A stretch of 64,000 nucleotides of DNA from Forficula auricularia (GCA_024734495.1 JALMQS010000102.1:6455202-6519201); one strand, 5' to 3'. Positions 42,221-54,374 are shown, counted from the stretch's first letter. Numbers and translations are program-made. The notes: generated by a model from the sequence alone, not told the origin.

Positions 42221-43590
42221 ATCATCCAAATTAAGCAACGCTATACGATTCGAATTAGACATTAGATGAATGAAACGTTTAATTCTTTTCAATTAGCGAT
42301 AGACTGGTCTATTAAGCAAATTGTAGGTTATTTTATTTTTTAAACTCAAAGCAAGTCTTGTCTGCCAGTAACAAGCCCCCCTAAGGGGGAGAGCCCTTCT
42401 TTAGAGATCTTTGTTACAATTTGTAGTCGCTTTTTGTTAAAGTGTCCGGATTCTAATTTGCCTGTAAATTTTAGCTCCGGCCTCAATTAAGCGTGGCTTG
42501 GGAGAGAGAGGAGGGCTGTCCTTAAAAAGTTTCTTCTCGCAAATGTAAAATTTTCCCGAGCCTCGTCGAGGGCCGCTAATGATTTTTTTATGACACTCAT
42601 TTCATGTCAATGCTTTTCAATGTACATCAATTATCTGCTCAAATGCAGTGGCTCAAGTGGCCGGCGCCATTTTAACTCCCTGAGTAATTGTTCTAAAGAA
42701 ATTAAAACAATCTAACTTAATGGGATATTTATTGTTCAACTTTTATGTTTGAGACGCACTTAACTTATTATGCCAATGTCTGTCTCATTTGGAGATTCCA
42801 CCGGGGCTTGCACATTTGCGGGACGCCAAGCCAACCCACTAAGCCCGGTTATTATATTATTTGTAAATAAAACTGAAAACTTTGTGTAATTCTTTTTGCA
42901 AGTTCAATTTAGCCACCTTGCAGCTCCGCTCAACTACCTAGCCATTTTTGTCGGGCTTCGCCAACTCTTCATCCAGAAATTTATAGCATGCTTTTAAAGA
43001 ATACATGAACAAAAAGAAGAAGCAAATGAATAAGAAAACGAGTTTTCTATTTCTTATCTCCTTTGTATTTAGTTCGCAGGCAAGTACAGTTTCCTGCTGT
43101 CGCAATCTTTTCACGTTGAAATAATTTATAATCCTGCGGCGCTTCTTCAACTTTTAATGTAAATTCGAATCAGCTTTGATTTTTTTTTCTTCCCCCGAGA
43201 AAATTTCAAACGATTTCTTTTACTCTTCGTTACTTCACAGAGTTTAATTTATATTTATTTATATTAGATAGCTGTATTTAGGAGGCAGTGCATGAAATCA
43301 AGTGATTTGTTTCTCTCCTGGCACATAACACCTCGGGGAAGCCCCGAGAAAAAAAAATAAAGAGACAAAAGTCTAGGAGAGGAGACAAAGCTATGGCTAG
43401 GCATGCAAAAGAAAGACAATTTGTTAAAAACTCTTCATAAATTGTAAATTATTTTATCAGGCTAGAAAAGGAGCCATGAAATTTCCTGATTAAATGGGAT
43501 ATGTCAACATATTTATCGATAAGTTTTATTCATTTATAATTTATATTTAATTAAATTAATTTATAATTTATATATATAATATAATGGGTT
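42221..43590. other. Unique, GC-richer intronic block
   Basis: 42340-43150 has few dispersed repeats and several GC-richer patches (gcccccctaagggggagagc near 42375, ccggcgcc near 42661). No coding domain is recognisable in any frame. This is a candidate conserved intronic or regulatory region. Confidence 0.4.
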
Positions 43591-43599
43591 TTTTGCCCT

Positions 43600-43975
43600 G
43601 GGGGATAATTTTAGAGGGTTTCAGAACGAGCCGCCGTGCAGCTCCTAATGTGACTCATTACCAAACCCCTCTGCCTTGGCTCTATCTATGAAAGTAAAGG
43701 CAAGCCAGTTCCGATACCCCTCTCTCGTTCGAAATGACGTAGTCAAGAGGGAAGGTGAACAACACGTCTGAAGTCAGCCAAAATACAGAATCTACCAGGA
43801 AGGTCAAGATTGGCCCTCAAGCTTCAGTCCTAATTGGTTTAGGGATTTTTCCCCTACACAGGTAGCCGATCAAGGCTGAAGATCCCCATCCTCCCTTTCT
43901 CTATTAGTCGCCTCTTACGACAAGCAGGGAGTACAGCGGGTCTATTCTACGCCCAACCTGCAGGCCAGATATATA
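43600..43975 (+). repeat. GC-richer dispersed repeat, class unknown
   Basis: The block differs from its flanks in composition and ends abruptly at a TA tract. The segment ttagtcgcctcttacgacaa through ctgcaggcc near its end resembles a motif I have seen in repeats of many invertebrates, but I cannot name the class with confidence. Confidence 0.35.
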
Positions 43976-43978
43976 TAT

Positions 43979-44406
43979 GATGCAGTAAAAACCGCGTAAG
44001 AACGGGTTCTTACGCGTTTCACTGAATTAATTTGTGGCAACTAGAATTTGCTGATGTTAGTTTAGTATGGTCCAATGGTCTAGAATCTTCATTTTTGACC
44101 TTCCGTCTCATTTTGAGTGTTTATTTTCAAAAAATTTTAAACGAAAGTGTCAAAAATAGTAATTTTTTGTGAAAAATAATAGTTTTGAACATTTTTGTTT
44201 AAAAATTTTAGAAAATAAACACCTACAATGAGGCGGAAGGTCGAAAATGAAGTTTCTAGACCTTTGGACCAAACTATACTAACACCAGTAAATTCTAGTT
44301 GCCACAAAGGTATTCAGTGAAAGGGGTTTTAACTAGTAAGAACCCGTTCTTACTAATAACCTCCTCCTTTATTTGAAGTCGGTTAAAAATGGGTTTTTAC
44401 TGCAAC
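43979..44406. mobile_element. Fold-back element, family L, copy 2 (428 bp)
   Basis: It starts gatgcagtaaaaacc and ends gggtttttactgcaac. The gtaagaacgggttcttac palindrome near the left end and the ttgaccttccgtctcatttt block match copy 1 (27273-27680). TA tracts flank both ends. Confidence 0.8.
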
Positions 44407-44464
44407 ATATATATTATATAGAAAAAGAGAGAGTGAGATAGACAGATAGTTAGATTTTACTTTT

Positions 44465-44600
44465 GAAACATTTTGTTTTTCTCTGAGTAATTATTTTATA
44501 ATATTAAATGAATACAGTTCATTTTAAAACGTTTTTAATTATCCAAAGCTTTTTAGGAGAAATTGTCCTTTTATCAATGAAATAATTGTCAATTTTATGA
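44465..44600 (-). repeat. Repeat family A copy, minus strand
   Basis: On the minus strand ttcattgataaaaggacaatttctcct..aaagctttgg and taaaaacgtttt match family A, with a decayed hairpin end. Confidence 0.5.
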
Positions 44601-44689
44601 ATGAATAATAAAGCAACTAAACATACATATCTTGAAAAATAAACAATGCTATAGAACTTATTCTCCCCAGGTGCATAAAATATACGGGC

Positions 44690-44760
44690 CGTTTATTTTG
44701 AAAGTGGTCTAAGTCCAATTTTGAAAAAAATGTGCTAATGTCAGTTTTAGTTAGACATAG
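44690..44760 (+). repeat. End of a fold-back related to 57368-57621
   Basis: acgggccgtttattttgaaagtggtctaag resembles the ends of the 57368-57621 element (cccataattatgaaagtgga..). No partner end nearby. Confidence 0.4.
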
Positions 44761-44982
44761 ATATCTTATTTTCATATTTACCATATTATATCCTAAACAA
44801 TGGAGTACAATATCCCCATGTACCTATTCGTCAAAATAAATGTATCGAAATATATATAAATATATGTATTTTGTATATATATAAATATCTCGAAATAACA
44901 AAAACCACTTTATTTGATTTTCTTTTTGAGAATGAGGATTCAATTGAAGAATTATTCATTTCTTCAATTCTCATCGATGAAA

Positions 44983-45290
44983 AAAAAACAATATTCTGAA
45001 AGCTTTTACATCCAATTTTGTTGACGCTTAACAGTGAAAATGATTATATTCACGTTCTAGATATTTTAAAACACAATGAGCAATTATTTTTTTGAGTTAA
45101 TTCAATAGCAAGGCCTCCCGGCAGGCAGGCGGCCTACCGAGTAATAAAAGAGATCAAATTGCTCTCCTTCAAGTCTGACATATAAGAATATAAATATGTA
45201 TGTTTATTTGCATCAAGTAGAGGGGAACCCCATTGATATATCTTTATGAATCAACATCTCTGCAACTCTCGGAAAACTAAAATATGTTCA
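44983..45290 (+). repeat. Duplicated segment ending in family D, copy 1
   Basis: atattctgaaagctttta, cagtgaaaatgat, cggcaggcaggcggcctacc, gagtaataaaa and ctgacatataagaatat follow in the same order at 47595-47880. The segment runs directly into a family D unit in both places, so the two were duplicated as one block. Confidence 0.75.
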
Positions 45291-45373
45291 ATTAGGTAAA
45301 TCAAAAATTAAATCTTCAAAATAAAAGGTCCATATGTTCATTTTCATATATAAATTTTATCTTATCTTATTAT

Positions 45374-45600
45374 GTTTTTTTTTTTTTTTTTATTTATTTA
45401 ATGTCACCGGGAAAAAAGCCCATTTAGACAGCACATAAGTAGAGTGTTAGTAGGGTTAGTGAGGGAGCCGAGTTTTCAGCCGGTAGAAATTTTTATTTGC
45501 CAGCCAGGATCGAACCCCAGACCTCCACTCCAACATCGTCATAATCGATCGATGCCGAAGCGAGGCCAGTGCGTTAGCTGACTGAGCTACCCGACTCCCC
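45374..45600 (-). repeat. Complete tRNA-derived SINE, minus strand, 10-bp TSD
   Basis: On the minus strand it begins ggggagtcgggtagctcagt, with an A box (gggtagctcagtcagctaac) and a B box (ggttcgatcc), and ends in a poly(A) of about 18. Target duplications atcttattat lie at 45364-45373 and 45601-45610. It does not share the central block of the SINEs at 25446 and 62214, so it is a separate family. Confidence 0.9.
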
Positions 45601-45639
45601 ATCTTATTATATCAAACGAGCAATATATATATATATATA

Positions 45640-45775
45640 TACAATCGGGTTCTCGAAAACGGCTCTAATGATTTGGATGGAATTCACGGGTTAGGAGGGT
45701 TTTGTGTTGGCGATTCGATCTGTCACGGTCTCATCTTCGGCTAAGTTGTTTTTAATGTTTTTTTTTGTTAATTGA
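45640..45775 (+). repeat. Dispersed repeat fragment
   Basis: caatcgggttctcgaaaacg and gctctaatgatttggatgga resemble a motif common in arthropod repeats. No ends are visible. Confidence 0.3.
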
Positions 45776-46046
45776 AATAATTATTCACAGGTGGTTGTCT
45801 CGATAAAAATGTATATTTACATTTCTATTCAATTTCCTTTTAATTATTAATTGGTTTTTTAATTTTAAATTCCACTAATAGATCATTACAAATATTATTA
45901 TATATATATATTAAAAGTTAGACAATTTAATTGATTAAAAATCGAGTTTTAAATCCCACAAACGTATTTTTTCTATATTAGAATTTGGCAATTTAATTGA
46001 TGAACTCAAAAATTGTTATTTAATTAAAAAAATTATTATACGGTAT

Positions 46047-46275
46047 TTATTTATATACCTATACATAAAAAATATACACATAATCTGTGGACCTCTAGAA
46101 GGCTTGAAATGCAAAAACTGGGTGAGGGGGCGGGGGCGAGGGTGGTGAAGATGTGGGAGGTGCAGGAGGTGGGGTGAAGTGATGGGGGTCCGGGGGGCGA
46201 GGAGGAGCTCGGGGATTAAGATATAGCTTTTAACTGAAGCAAAAAGTTACCGAGCATCGCTCGGTGTCCAGGTAC
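46047..46275 (+). mobile_element. Helitron-like element (3' hairpin)
   Basis: A perfect 7-pair hairpin, ACCGAGC-atc-GCTCGGT (46249-46265), is followed by gtccaggtact, a layout like Helitron/Helentron 3' ends. The body is unusually G-rich (46120-46215). The 5' end is uncertain and the final CTAG-type tetranucleotide is not clear. Confidence 0.4.
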
Positions 46276-46986
46276 TTTATATTAATCATATATTAATTTA
46301 TAAACTCGAATTTCTGAAACCAGCAATTGTAAATCTTAACCTAACCTCATTGAACCGAAGGCGTGAATTGATCTTCTCCAAGCAATAATAACCACGATGG
46401 AGAGGACCGTCCATGCAGAAACTATCTAGATTGTAGTGGCAGTATATGAGTTCAGTGTTTTCATACAACTATTTCTCTCCATTGAACTGGATATTTCGTA
46501 ATGCGATTTCTCTGGAATACATTTTTAACAGAAATAAAAACGAAAATAAAAAAAATATTGTTATACATAAATATCTTCCTGTCAACATGATGGCTGACTT
46601 GATGTATTCTCTAATAATCTATCTCTCTTTACATCAATTGTAATGTCCATTGTACTGAAAATTCTACAATATCTTCAGTTTCTTTTTCTTATATGGCTTT
46701 ATTTAATTTTCAATTTTCAATTACAGATCGTTTTATTAATCTGTATGCCTTAATAATTAAAATATTTCTATTCTGAAAAGCTCTAGAAAGAAGAGAAATT
46801 TAACTTAAGATTTCATTCATTATAGGGAAATCAATCAAAAATTTTAAAATATGTAGCACTTTTTTGTCAAAATGCCTTATAGAGCGCCCACCAGCCACCT
46901 TAAACAGTTTTTTAGAGTTCCATAATCAATTTTTATTTTGTGCGGCTTGTTTTGACAACAGCCTTGTTAGCACATTTGCTCTAGAA
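46276..46986. other. Non-coding sequence, nothing recognised
   Basis: AT-rich; no domain in any frame and no repeat ends. Confidence 0.4.
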
Positions 46987-47312
46987 CAGTGTTCCGCAAA
47001 GTATGTGCCGCGGCACGCTGGTCTGCCGTGTTCATTAGATGGTGTGCCGCTGAAAAATGTCAAGTTTTGTTAAGATAATGCACCTACATATAGCTGAGAG
47101 TTATGCGAGCAGCCTTATCAACGATTCCTCCAAATTTTGATCGCCTGTGCTCAGTTAAGCAGGCTCACATTTCTCATTAAACATCTTTTCCTATTATATT
47201 GAATTTAATAATAAATAAATATTAAATAAACATTGGTTTTTCTTTGGCGTACCTCTAAAATTTCTTCATTTGGTAGGTGTACCTTGAACATTAAAAAGTT
47301 TGCGGAACACTG
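46987..47312 (+). mobile_element. Complete non-autonomous hAT element (326 bp), 8-bp TSD
   Basis: The left end cagtgttccgcaaagt and right end tttgcggaacactg are inverted. Both flanks are ctctagaa (46979-46986 and 47313-47320). It includes gtgccgcggcacgctgg near the left end. It belongs to a different subfamily from the cagtggttct elements in this window. Confidence 0.9.
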
Positions 47313-47594
47313 CTCTAGAAGATGTTTTCTATACGCTAGGAGATCTTTAGACATCTTAAAGACATCTTCAGACAATAAGAGCTGAATAAGAGATCTTGTA
47401 GAGCAAGTGTGCTACTTGGGAGGTAGGAAAACTTCAAAGATTTCAACGACAGTCCGTACCCGCTCAATATCATCCCTGTATATTTGTAGGTTAGAGATTT
47501 TAGAGTTTTTTGTAAATATTTTATTTGAAGGATTGTCCATTTCTTAAGCATGAGCCCCCAACTGTGATTCGTCAAATTGGCATCTATGCAAAAA

Positions 47595-47995
47595 AAAAAA
47601 ATATTCTGAAAGCTTTTAAATTCAATTTTGGCGACACTTAACAGTGAAAATGATTTTCTTCACGTTCCAGAAATGAGCATTTTTTTCAGAGAATTCAATA
47701 CTAGGACCGTCCGGCAGGCAGACGGCCGCGGCCTACCGAGTAATAAAATAGATTAAATGGCTCTCCTTTCGGTCTGACATATAAGAATATATGTATGTTT
47801 ATTTGCATCAAGCAGAGGGCACCCTCATTGATTTCTCTTTATGAATCAACATCTCTGTTACTCTCGGCAAAAGAAAATATCAAATTTTCGTTTTGCCAAG
47901 AGTAGCAGAATTTTTATAAATTGAAGGAGACAATAAAAGAGTGTCTTCTGCTGGAATTATAAATTTTTAATTTATTTATAACGTTATAAATAAAT
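47595..47995 (+). repeat. Duplicated segment ending in family D, copy 2
   Basis: This is the second copy of the 44983-45290 block. It continues further through the distal family D part (ctctcggcaaaa) into an inverse (ttttgccaagagtagcagaa) and aggagacaataaaagagtgt, which also occurs around 57720-57965. Confidence 0.7.
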
Positions 47996-48627
47996 TAAAA
48001 ATATCTTCAATTAAATCAAAATTAAATCTTCATCATTAAAAATTGCGTGAAATAATCAAATATTATTAGAGAAAAAGTTTTTTTAACAGAAATAAGGTGA
48101 ACCAGAATTAATTAAAAAAAAAATAGCCAGTAGAAACAGTTTTATTTTATTTTAATGTTTTTTTTTTTTAAGATGAAACTTTAATTGAATTAAATAAATT
48201 ATAAAATTGTCTGAATTTCACTGGCGTCCGATGTTTTTCCTTTTTAGTAACTCTAGCTTGGGAAATCGATAAACCTCCATTGCAATTAGTTCAATTAAAC
48301 ATCCTTAATTGTTCCTCTTCCCTCACTCGACATTCTTTTCGATAAATTCCAATAAAACTTGTGGAATTTATCAAGAAGGGTTGAAATGGAAAATTATTCA
48401 TAAAAGCACGAATCATCAAGTGAATCAATGCTTTTCTAACTCTAATTTAAAACCTTGAAATAACAATTACAATTAATTTTTTTATTACAAACAATTATTA
48501 CATTTTTGTTGAGTTATTGAGTTGAATGAGTACCTATTCTTAATTGATCAATATTACATTTTGGCATGGAGCGACGATATATAACATACTTGCTTGCTTC
48601 CTTCATACCATTCGATCCATCGCAGGC
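47996..48627. other. AT-rich non-coding sequence
   Basis: No recognisable gene or repeat ends. Confidence 0.4.
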
Positions 48628-49257
48628 TTAAGGGGGTTGATCCCGTACACTTACTACCAAAAATTTGAGACGTCCCCATACAGTCTCCGCCTTTATCTTT
48701 CGCCGCTGCGAGTAGAATCTTTTGTGAGTAGCTGTACGTCGAACCACGCACACATATGCAAAAGCCCTGTCTCTGTACACTCACATTAGTGAAAGAAACA
48801 CTTAACAACGCAGTGGTTAAAGCGTATGCGCTTTTATTCATTTTGATGGGCTGCTGCTCTTTTAAAAGTATGAGATGTTGCAACGTTTCAAAAGTGAATT
48901 TAAAGTGGTTTCGAAAGAAATCATTTTTCTGGCATTTATTAATTTTTTTCGAGGAATCTAGCACACGAATCCCTTTGCATTTTCGTACACAGTTCCTTCA
49001 ATAGTTAAAGAGAGAGTACCTAAAATTTCAACGGATTTTCATTGTCATTAAATTTAATTTTTTATAATTCAATCACTATAAGTCGAAATATAGTAATGTC
49101 CCATAAGGATATGTATTAATTTATAAATTGATTATATCCGGAAGGAGCGCTCACAATTTCATGAAATTTTGCAAGGATTTTTTTTCATTAATATTTATCA
49201 ATTTTCAAAGTTTAAAAAAAATCTGATTGTAATCGTTTAGGCGGTCAACTCCCTTAA
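48628..49257. mobile_element. TTAA-ended element (630 bp)
   Basis: It starts TTAAGGGGGTTGA and ends TCAACTCCCTTAA, an inverted pair with one mismatch whose tips are TTAA. The interior (48640-49010) has open frames on both strands without a recognisable transposase. A piggyBac-like non-autonomous element is likely. Confidence 0.6.
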
Positions 49258-49666
49258 AGGTATCTATTTCGCTATAGGGCTTGGTTGAAATGTGTACATT
49301 TGAGAATGACTTGTTTTCCCGATCATTACATGAATAGTCTAATGATCTGTTTTACATGCTTTTGCTAACCTGGTTCCTCGGTCTGTCTATCTGTTATCTA
49401 TATCTATCTTTGGTAGGATCTTATGATCAAATTTTTACCTACTTCTATCGATTCGATTTTCTTGAAATTTTACAGATAAACATTTCGATGACAATGCAAT
49501 ATAAAATTTAAACACATTTTAACTAATATAAATAGGGAAGGGGGGGGGGGGGAAAAAGAAATTCTATCCACTTTGTTTGATCAGGTTCTGCTTTTAACTG
49601 CATTTTGAAATAAAAGCCTGTTTTTTAATATTTTTTTTTTTTATTATTAAAAAATACATTTTAGGA

Positions 49667-49885
49667 AAATATTCATAATAAATTATATTTAAAAAAAACA
49701 ACTAAAAACACGCTTCTAAAAAGTACAAAATAATGTAATACTTAATAAAAAAGTGTGGGGCGCAGAAGCATGTAGTTTTAATTAATTTCGACAAAGTGCC
49801 CCACGCTTTTTGATCAAGTATTACATTATTTCGTACTTTTTAGAAGCGTCTTTTTTAGTTTTTTTAAAATATAATTTATTTTTTT
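49667..49885. repeat. Fold-back repeat
   Basis: acgcttctaaaaagtacaaa..aatgtaatacttaataaaaaag..gtggggc and its inverse pair across a loop of about 45 bases. The arms are about 85 bases and have few mismatches. Confidence 0.75.
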
Positions 49886-51300
49886 ATTTTTTAGTCTTAG
49901 TTATTTATTTATTTTTTGCGGAATTTAACAGAACAAAAGTCACATTGATACATACATAAAGGTGAAGCTAATATAAAGCGTGTAAAAATAAAATGAAGAT
50001 ACCTGAGAGTCCATTTATCAAGAGAGGATATATGAGGAAAAAAAAGGAAATTTCAAATCGAACAACAGAAGAAAATAACTAATTTGAAAAAATAGTAAGC
50101 AAAGAGATAAATAAAAGAGGGAAGGAAGACAAAACAATGTTTTATTGCATCTCTTCAGGCGAAAATCCAAGAAGAAGAGTCAATAAGCAGTGATTAACCA
50201 ACCAGCTGCGGCGCAAGTTGCTCCGCCCTCAGAGCACACGTGCTTCCGCTTCCGCTCCAGCAGCCAAGCGCTTCGTCAATTCAAATTTCAACTCAGAAAA
50301 AACTTATCCTTTATGCAAGAATTAGATAGCAATTATGACGCGGATATATTGCCAACAGACCACAGACCAATTAGGCACCCTGCCAGGGATCTTAAAGTGA
50401 AACACCGGTGCGAATGGATCAGTCAGGAAAAACAGTTACCTGCTTGTTTAACAAATTGAAATCACGCCCGGAGAGAAATCACTTGCGATGTCGAAGCAAC
50501 AGCCAAAGGGAATGTCTGTCCGTCCAATCAATAACAAATAAAGAGTGATATTGATATTTATTGGCCAGCTTCTGCTTGTACTCCAAACCTCTATTCCCTT
50601 AAGGGGTATAGCCGTTCTTGTGGAGATAAAGAGTAGGAACTCTCAGTATCAATTTCAGTGAAAGGTACAAAACACGAATGAAATCAGGACGCTGAAAATA
50701 AATTCAGTAGGCATTTGTAAAAAGGAGGTATGTGACATTTTTTTGGCGAAAGGATACCTTTATATCAAGACCCACATACTATGTATAAATAGGATTCCAT
50801 GAAGTTACCTAAATGGGAGAAATGGACGGTCTAATATCTGAAACTTTGTATAAAGGTGTTACTGGTCACCTTTCACGCTGACGAAGCCAAACGTTCTTGT
50901 CAGTCGATTGCTGGACCTACAAGCATTCAGGACAGGAATAGTCACAATCAATGAAAAGAAGATCGCTGATCAAAAATACGTCTAGTACATCTCGGAGCAA
51001 CACTAGAACTTTTAATCGACAATAATGCAGTGGCCAACCACCAGTGCATAAGTCAAGGATATGAGAGGATGATGATTATTTTTTTATTTTACATTTGTGA
51101 CTCATTTTTAAATTTAACTAAAAATAAGTAATTTTGTTCATAATATATTATGTTTTCAATACTTTTACCAGTAATGTCGGTGAAACGTTACAGTGTACAC
51201 TAGGTAAAATGTGTAAAAATGGGATATGTATGAATTTTTTGAAATTTTGTTGGTAGTTCTAACAGTAACAAAACTCATGAATTACACTTGGGTTATAAGT
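49886..51300. other. Unique intronic sequence
   Basis: About 1.4 kb largely free of dispersed repeats. The frame at 50190-50459 starts with GTG and has no domain. CUGACGA at 50884-50890 is followed by agccAAACGUU, a possible collapsed hammerhead-like core. Confidence 0.4.
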
Positions 51301-51450
51301 AAGGTGTCCATTTGTCCATACGTTCCGGTTTTCCCGGATTTGGCCCGGTTTTAACTTTCTGGTCCCGGTGTCCCGACAAATTCTTTCGGTACAGTTAATT
51401 GACCCGGTTTAATTTTAACTGAAAGAAAAGATTGAACCAATTTTCGTTTC
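51301..51450 (+). mobile_element. Possible hAT end
   Basis: aaggtgtccatttgtccata, ttcccggatttggcccggtt and cccggtgtcccgac resemble the ends of a hAT family carrying TGTCC..CCCGG motifs. No right end or coding domain was confirmed. Confidence 0.3.
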
Positions 51451-52149
51451 TGGAATGGATGCTGTTAGAAGAAGTGCCGGAATGGGATGAGGTATCGACA
51501 TATGTTTGGAATAATTAAAGAATGTAATTTCCCTCACTGAAAATGTATTCTACAACCAAATTCTGGCATATTAAGGATATGTACCATATAATAAATAGTG
51601 AAATTGGTTCAACATGTAATGGCCGTTCGCTGGCTGTATTTATAAAGTTAACCTTTATATTTATCTAAAGTTGTTGTTTTTTACTGAGCTAAAGAATAGC
51701 AAATAGAAATATTAGATTAGAAATAAAATATGTATGCATATAAATGCGTGAGAGGGTTTTGATAATATTTGAATAGAGGAATCTGATATTGATATTAATA
51801 GTGAAATTCCATTGCTGTTTTAGAGCAGGCTCCTCTTTGTTTAAAAGATAAATTTGAGTTGGACAGACATGAGTGCAATTCTGGAAAATCCAAAAGAAAA
51901 TGTTGAAGTCCTGCTCCGACTCCTCTTTCTTTCAAGATGGAAACTCAATCTAAAGAAGTCCTATTTTCAGTTCACTCTAAAGTTAGTTTTAGTTACTTTT
52001 ATAAATTTAATTTCCCCTACTTGTTATTTATGTCAATTTGTTTATATTCTCGTGTTTACATTCCGACAGACAGCATTTCGGAAAATTTAATCTTAAAATA
52101 TGAACATTTATCAGTTTGTCAAAGGTTCCAGAATAAACTGAATCATCGC

Positions 52150-52362
52150 ATAACAGTAAGTTAATTAAAAGTATCTGACGGAGCGAGCGTTGAGGTCGAT
52201 TTTTATTACAGCCAGAATTAAATAACATTTACTTCATTTTTTGTCAAGGTTTTGACCCGCTTCGACCATCATCAAGACACCACACCAATTTTTGGACTAA
52301 AAAAAAATAAATAAATATACACAAAAGATATTTTTTCGTTGACCCCTTTAAACTCTGAAGAC
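52150..52362 (-). repeat. Repeat with hammerhead-like motif, family f, copy 1
   Basis: On the minus strand UGUC, UUGAUGA, hairpin, AAAACCUU, GACA (52242-52279), with UGUC and GACA able to form four pairs. The flanking sequence ccagaattaaataacattta matches the copy at 55835-55925. Confidence 0.5.
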
Positions 52363-52370
52363 GACTAGAC

Positions 52371-52721
52371 CAGTGGTTCTTAACCTACGGGTTGTGCAGA
52401 GTCGTTAATCAAATATTTTACTTATGATTATAAGTTGAAAAATATATTTTGATTTATTCAAATTTATAAAAAATGAAAATAAGAAAAACACGCTCTTTTT
52501 CATTAAATTTTCCTTAGATCGAAAAGTACCTTTGGTTATCTTAATTGTTACAAAATAATATTATATGTGAGTTAAAAAAGTCATCATTGAAAATTGAAGA
52601 AAATTTCTCAAGTATCGTCTAAAAAAAGATAATTAATTTTTTTTTTTTACTAGGGGTGGGGTCGCGAAATGAACATTTTTCTCAAATTTCGGTCGCAGCT
52701 TAAGAAGGTTAAGAACCACTG
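52371..52721 (+). mobile_element. Complete non-autonomous hAT element (351 bp), 8-bp TSD
   Basis: The left end cagtggttcttaaccta and right end aaggttaagaaccactg are inverted. Both flanks are gactagac (52363-52370 and 52722-52729). It belongs to the same family as the pieces at 1-128 and 137-296. No coding sequence. Confidence 0.9.
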
Positions 52722-52934
52722 GACTAGACGATCCTCTGGATCGTTGAGTTTCTTAAGAAAATTAAAATGGCTTTATAATAAATTATTTTATTTGGAATTT
52801 TTGGTTTTTATTATTCTTGGGCTGCCTTTGCATCAATTCAAAATTGAGTTTTACTACTCCGTTTTTAATAGAAAATATCTCTAATTAATTAAATTTCCTA
52901 ATTATATTATATAATAATATTTTTAATGAACTAC

Positions 52935-53439
52935 ATTCACCGGCAAAAAAACGCAACACCTATTTTTTTTGAATGTTTTACTTTTATAATATCAATTTTT
53001 TACCAAAGCTAAAATATTTATATCATTTTTAAATTCATTTTATATGATTTTAAATACTTTTAATCTATATATTACTAATAATTTAATTACAAATCGCTAA
53101 CATTGTTTCAAAATATCAAATTTTGTTAAATTAGATTAATCAATACATTTTTTACAGAAAATTAAACTTTGTGATTTCACTTGCGAAAAATCATTAAAAT
53201 ATGAGCCGCTTGGTGATTATATGTGATAATTAATTAAGTGTGATAATTTACACTTATATTAGAACTTTTTGAAAAAATGAACTTAAAGTGACATTTTTAA
53301 ACTTTAATTAAAATTTTTATATTTAAAATTATCCTAGAAATTATATTTATGACTTTTATTTGTTCAAAGATAAATATTATAAAATTAGAATAATGAAAAT
53401 TAAGAAAATTAGGTGTTGCGTTTTTTTTGCCGGTCAGTG
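52935..53439. mobile_element. Tc1/mariner-like non-autonomous element (505 bp), TA target
   Basis: The left end cattcaccggcaaaaaaacgcaacacct and the right-end inverse (aggtgttgcg..ttgccggtcagtg) pair well, with TA on both sides. The CGGCAAAA..CGCAACACC ends are typical of a Tc1/mariner group. The interior is AT-rich without a frame. Confidence 0.75.
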
Positions 53440-54374
53440 TATTAGTGGTTTTTAAATAATTAATAAAAGTTCATTGTAAATTTTTATTGTCACATACACA
53501 TTTTAATAATTAGTTTAATTAAGAAAAAACCTACCAAATTAAAATTACCCGAAGATGAGACCCTGGCAGATCGATTTATCAACCCAAAACACCCCTAATC
53601 CGTGATTTTCATCGAAATAGAGCCATTTTGAGAAATCAATTCTTTATTTTAATATAATAAGACTAATAACTAATTCCATGGATTTTTATTAAAAAAGAAA
53701 AATCAAATTCATGAAACAGCTTTAATAAATTTTGAAGCAGAAGAACGGACGACTTCAAAATCGGATTGAGTTTTCAAGTTTGGAGATTTGCGATTCGCCT
53801 CTATAGATTTATTTCCCCATAGTCCGAATGATTTGAACGGTAGCTCTGTAATGGATAGGGAAAGTGGATGGCTTTGCAAAGGACGAGGATCAGCCGAGCC
53901 AATCCTGACGCTTGTGATCGAGCAATAAAAAAGAGGACTTTGGTGGTTTGGCAGTCCCCGAGGGGCTAATATCTTATTAGATGCAAAGCCGGCCGGGCAT
54001 CTTTGGCAGAGTTGAGTTGATGAGAGGAGAGTCTGCAAGCCAACTTCCGGCTCGGGGCTGTTTCATCTGGGCAGCGTTTCCTGCCTTTCCGCCGGCTGTT
54101 TGCTTGCTCTTGTTTGCTGTTGGTTCGTGGTTAGTCCGAGATCAGCAACTTGGCCAGCCAGGGGTGCCAAAGCCCTCCTCAACTCTCTCACTGGAAAGTA
54201 AACCGTTGACCTAGCAGACAAATTAAAAACGCCCCCTTTCCTTCGATATTGCATTGCTAGTATACCGGATCAACCCTTTATGGTAAGTTTGTACACGCCT
54301 TAGCGACTGTACTTTTAGTTCTATTATATTATAAAATAATACCTAGCGGTCCGAGCATTTTGTGTTAATTTTTT
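53440..54374. other. Unique block with GC-richer core (53700-54262)
   Basis: The core contains gccggccgggcatctttgg and gctcggggctgtttcatctg and no dispersed repeat. Frames at 53709-54038 (minus), 53981-54214 (plus) and 54063-54254 (minus) overlap on both strands with no known domain. Candidate conserved intronic element. Confidence 0.35.

Noticed and set aside
48554..48964. 136-codon minus-strand frame as a transposase
   Set aside because: No helix-turn-helix or catalytic motif recognisable; it overlaps another frame on the plus strand.
50884..50905. Hammerhead core with exact CUGACGA box
   Set aside because: There is no hairpin between the box and AAACGUU and no stem I pairing; too little to call.
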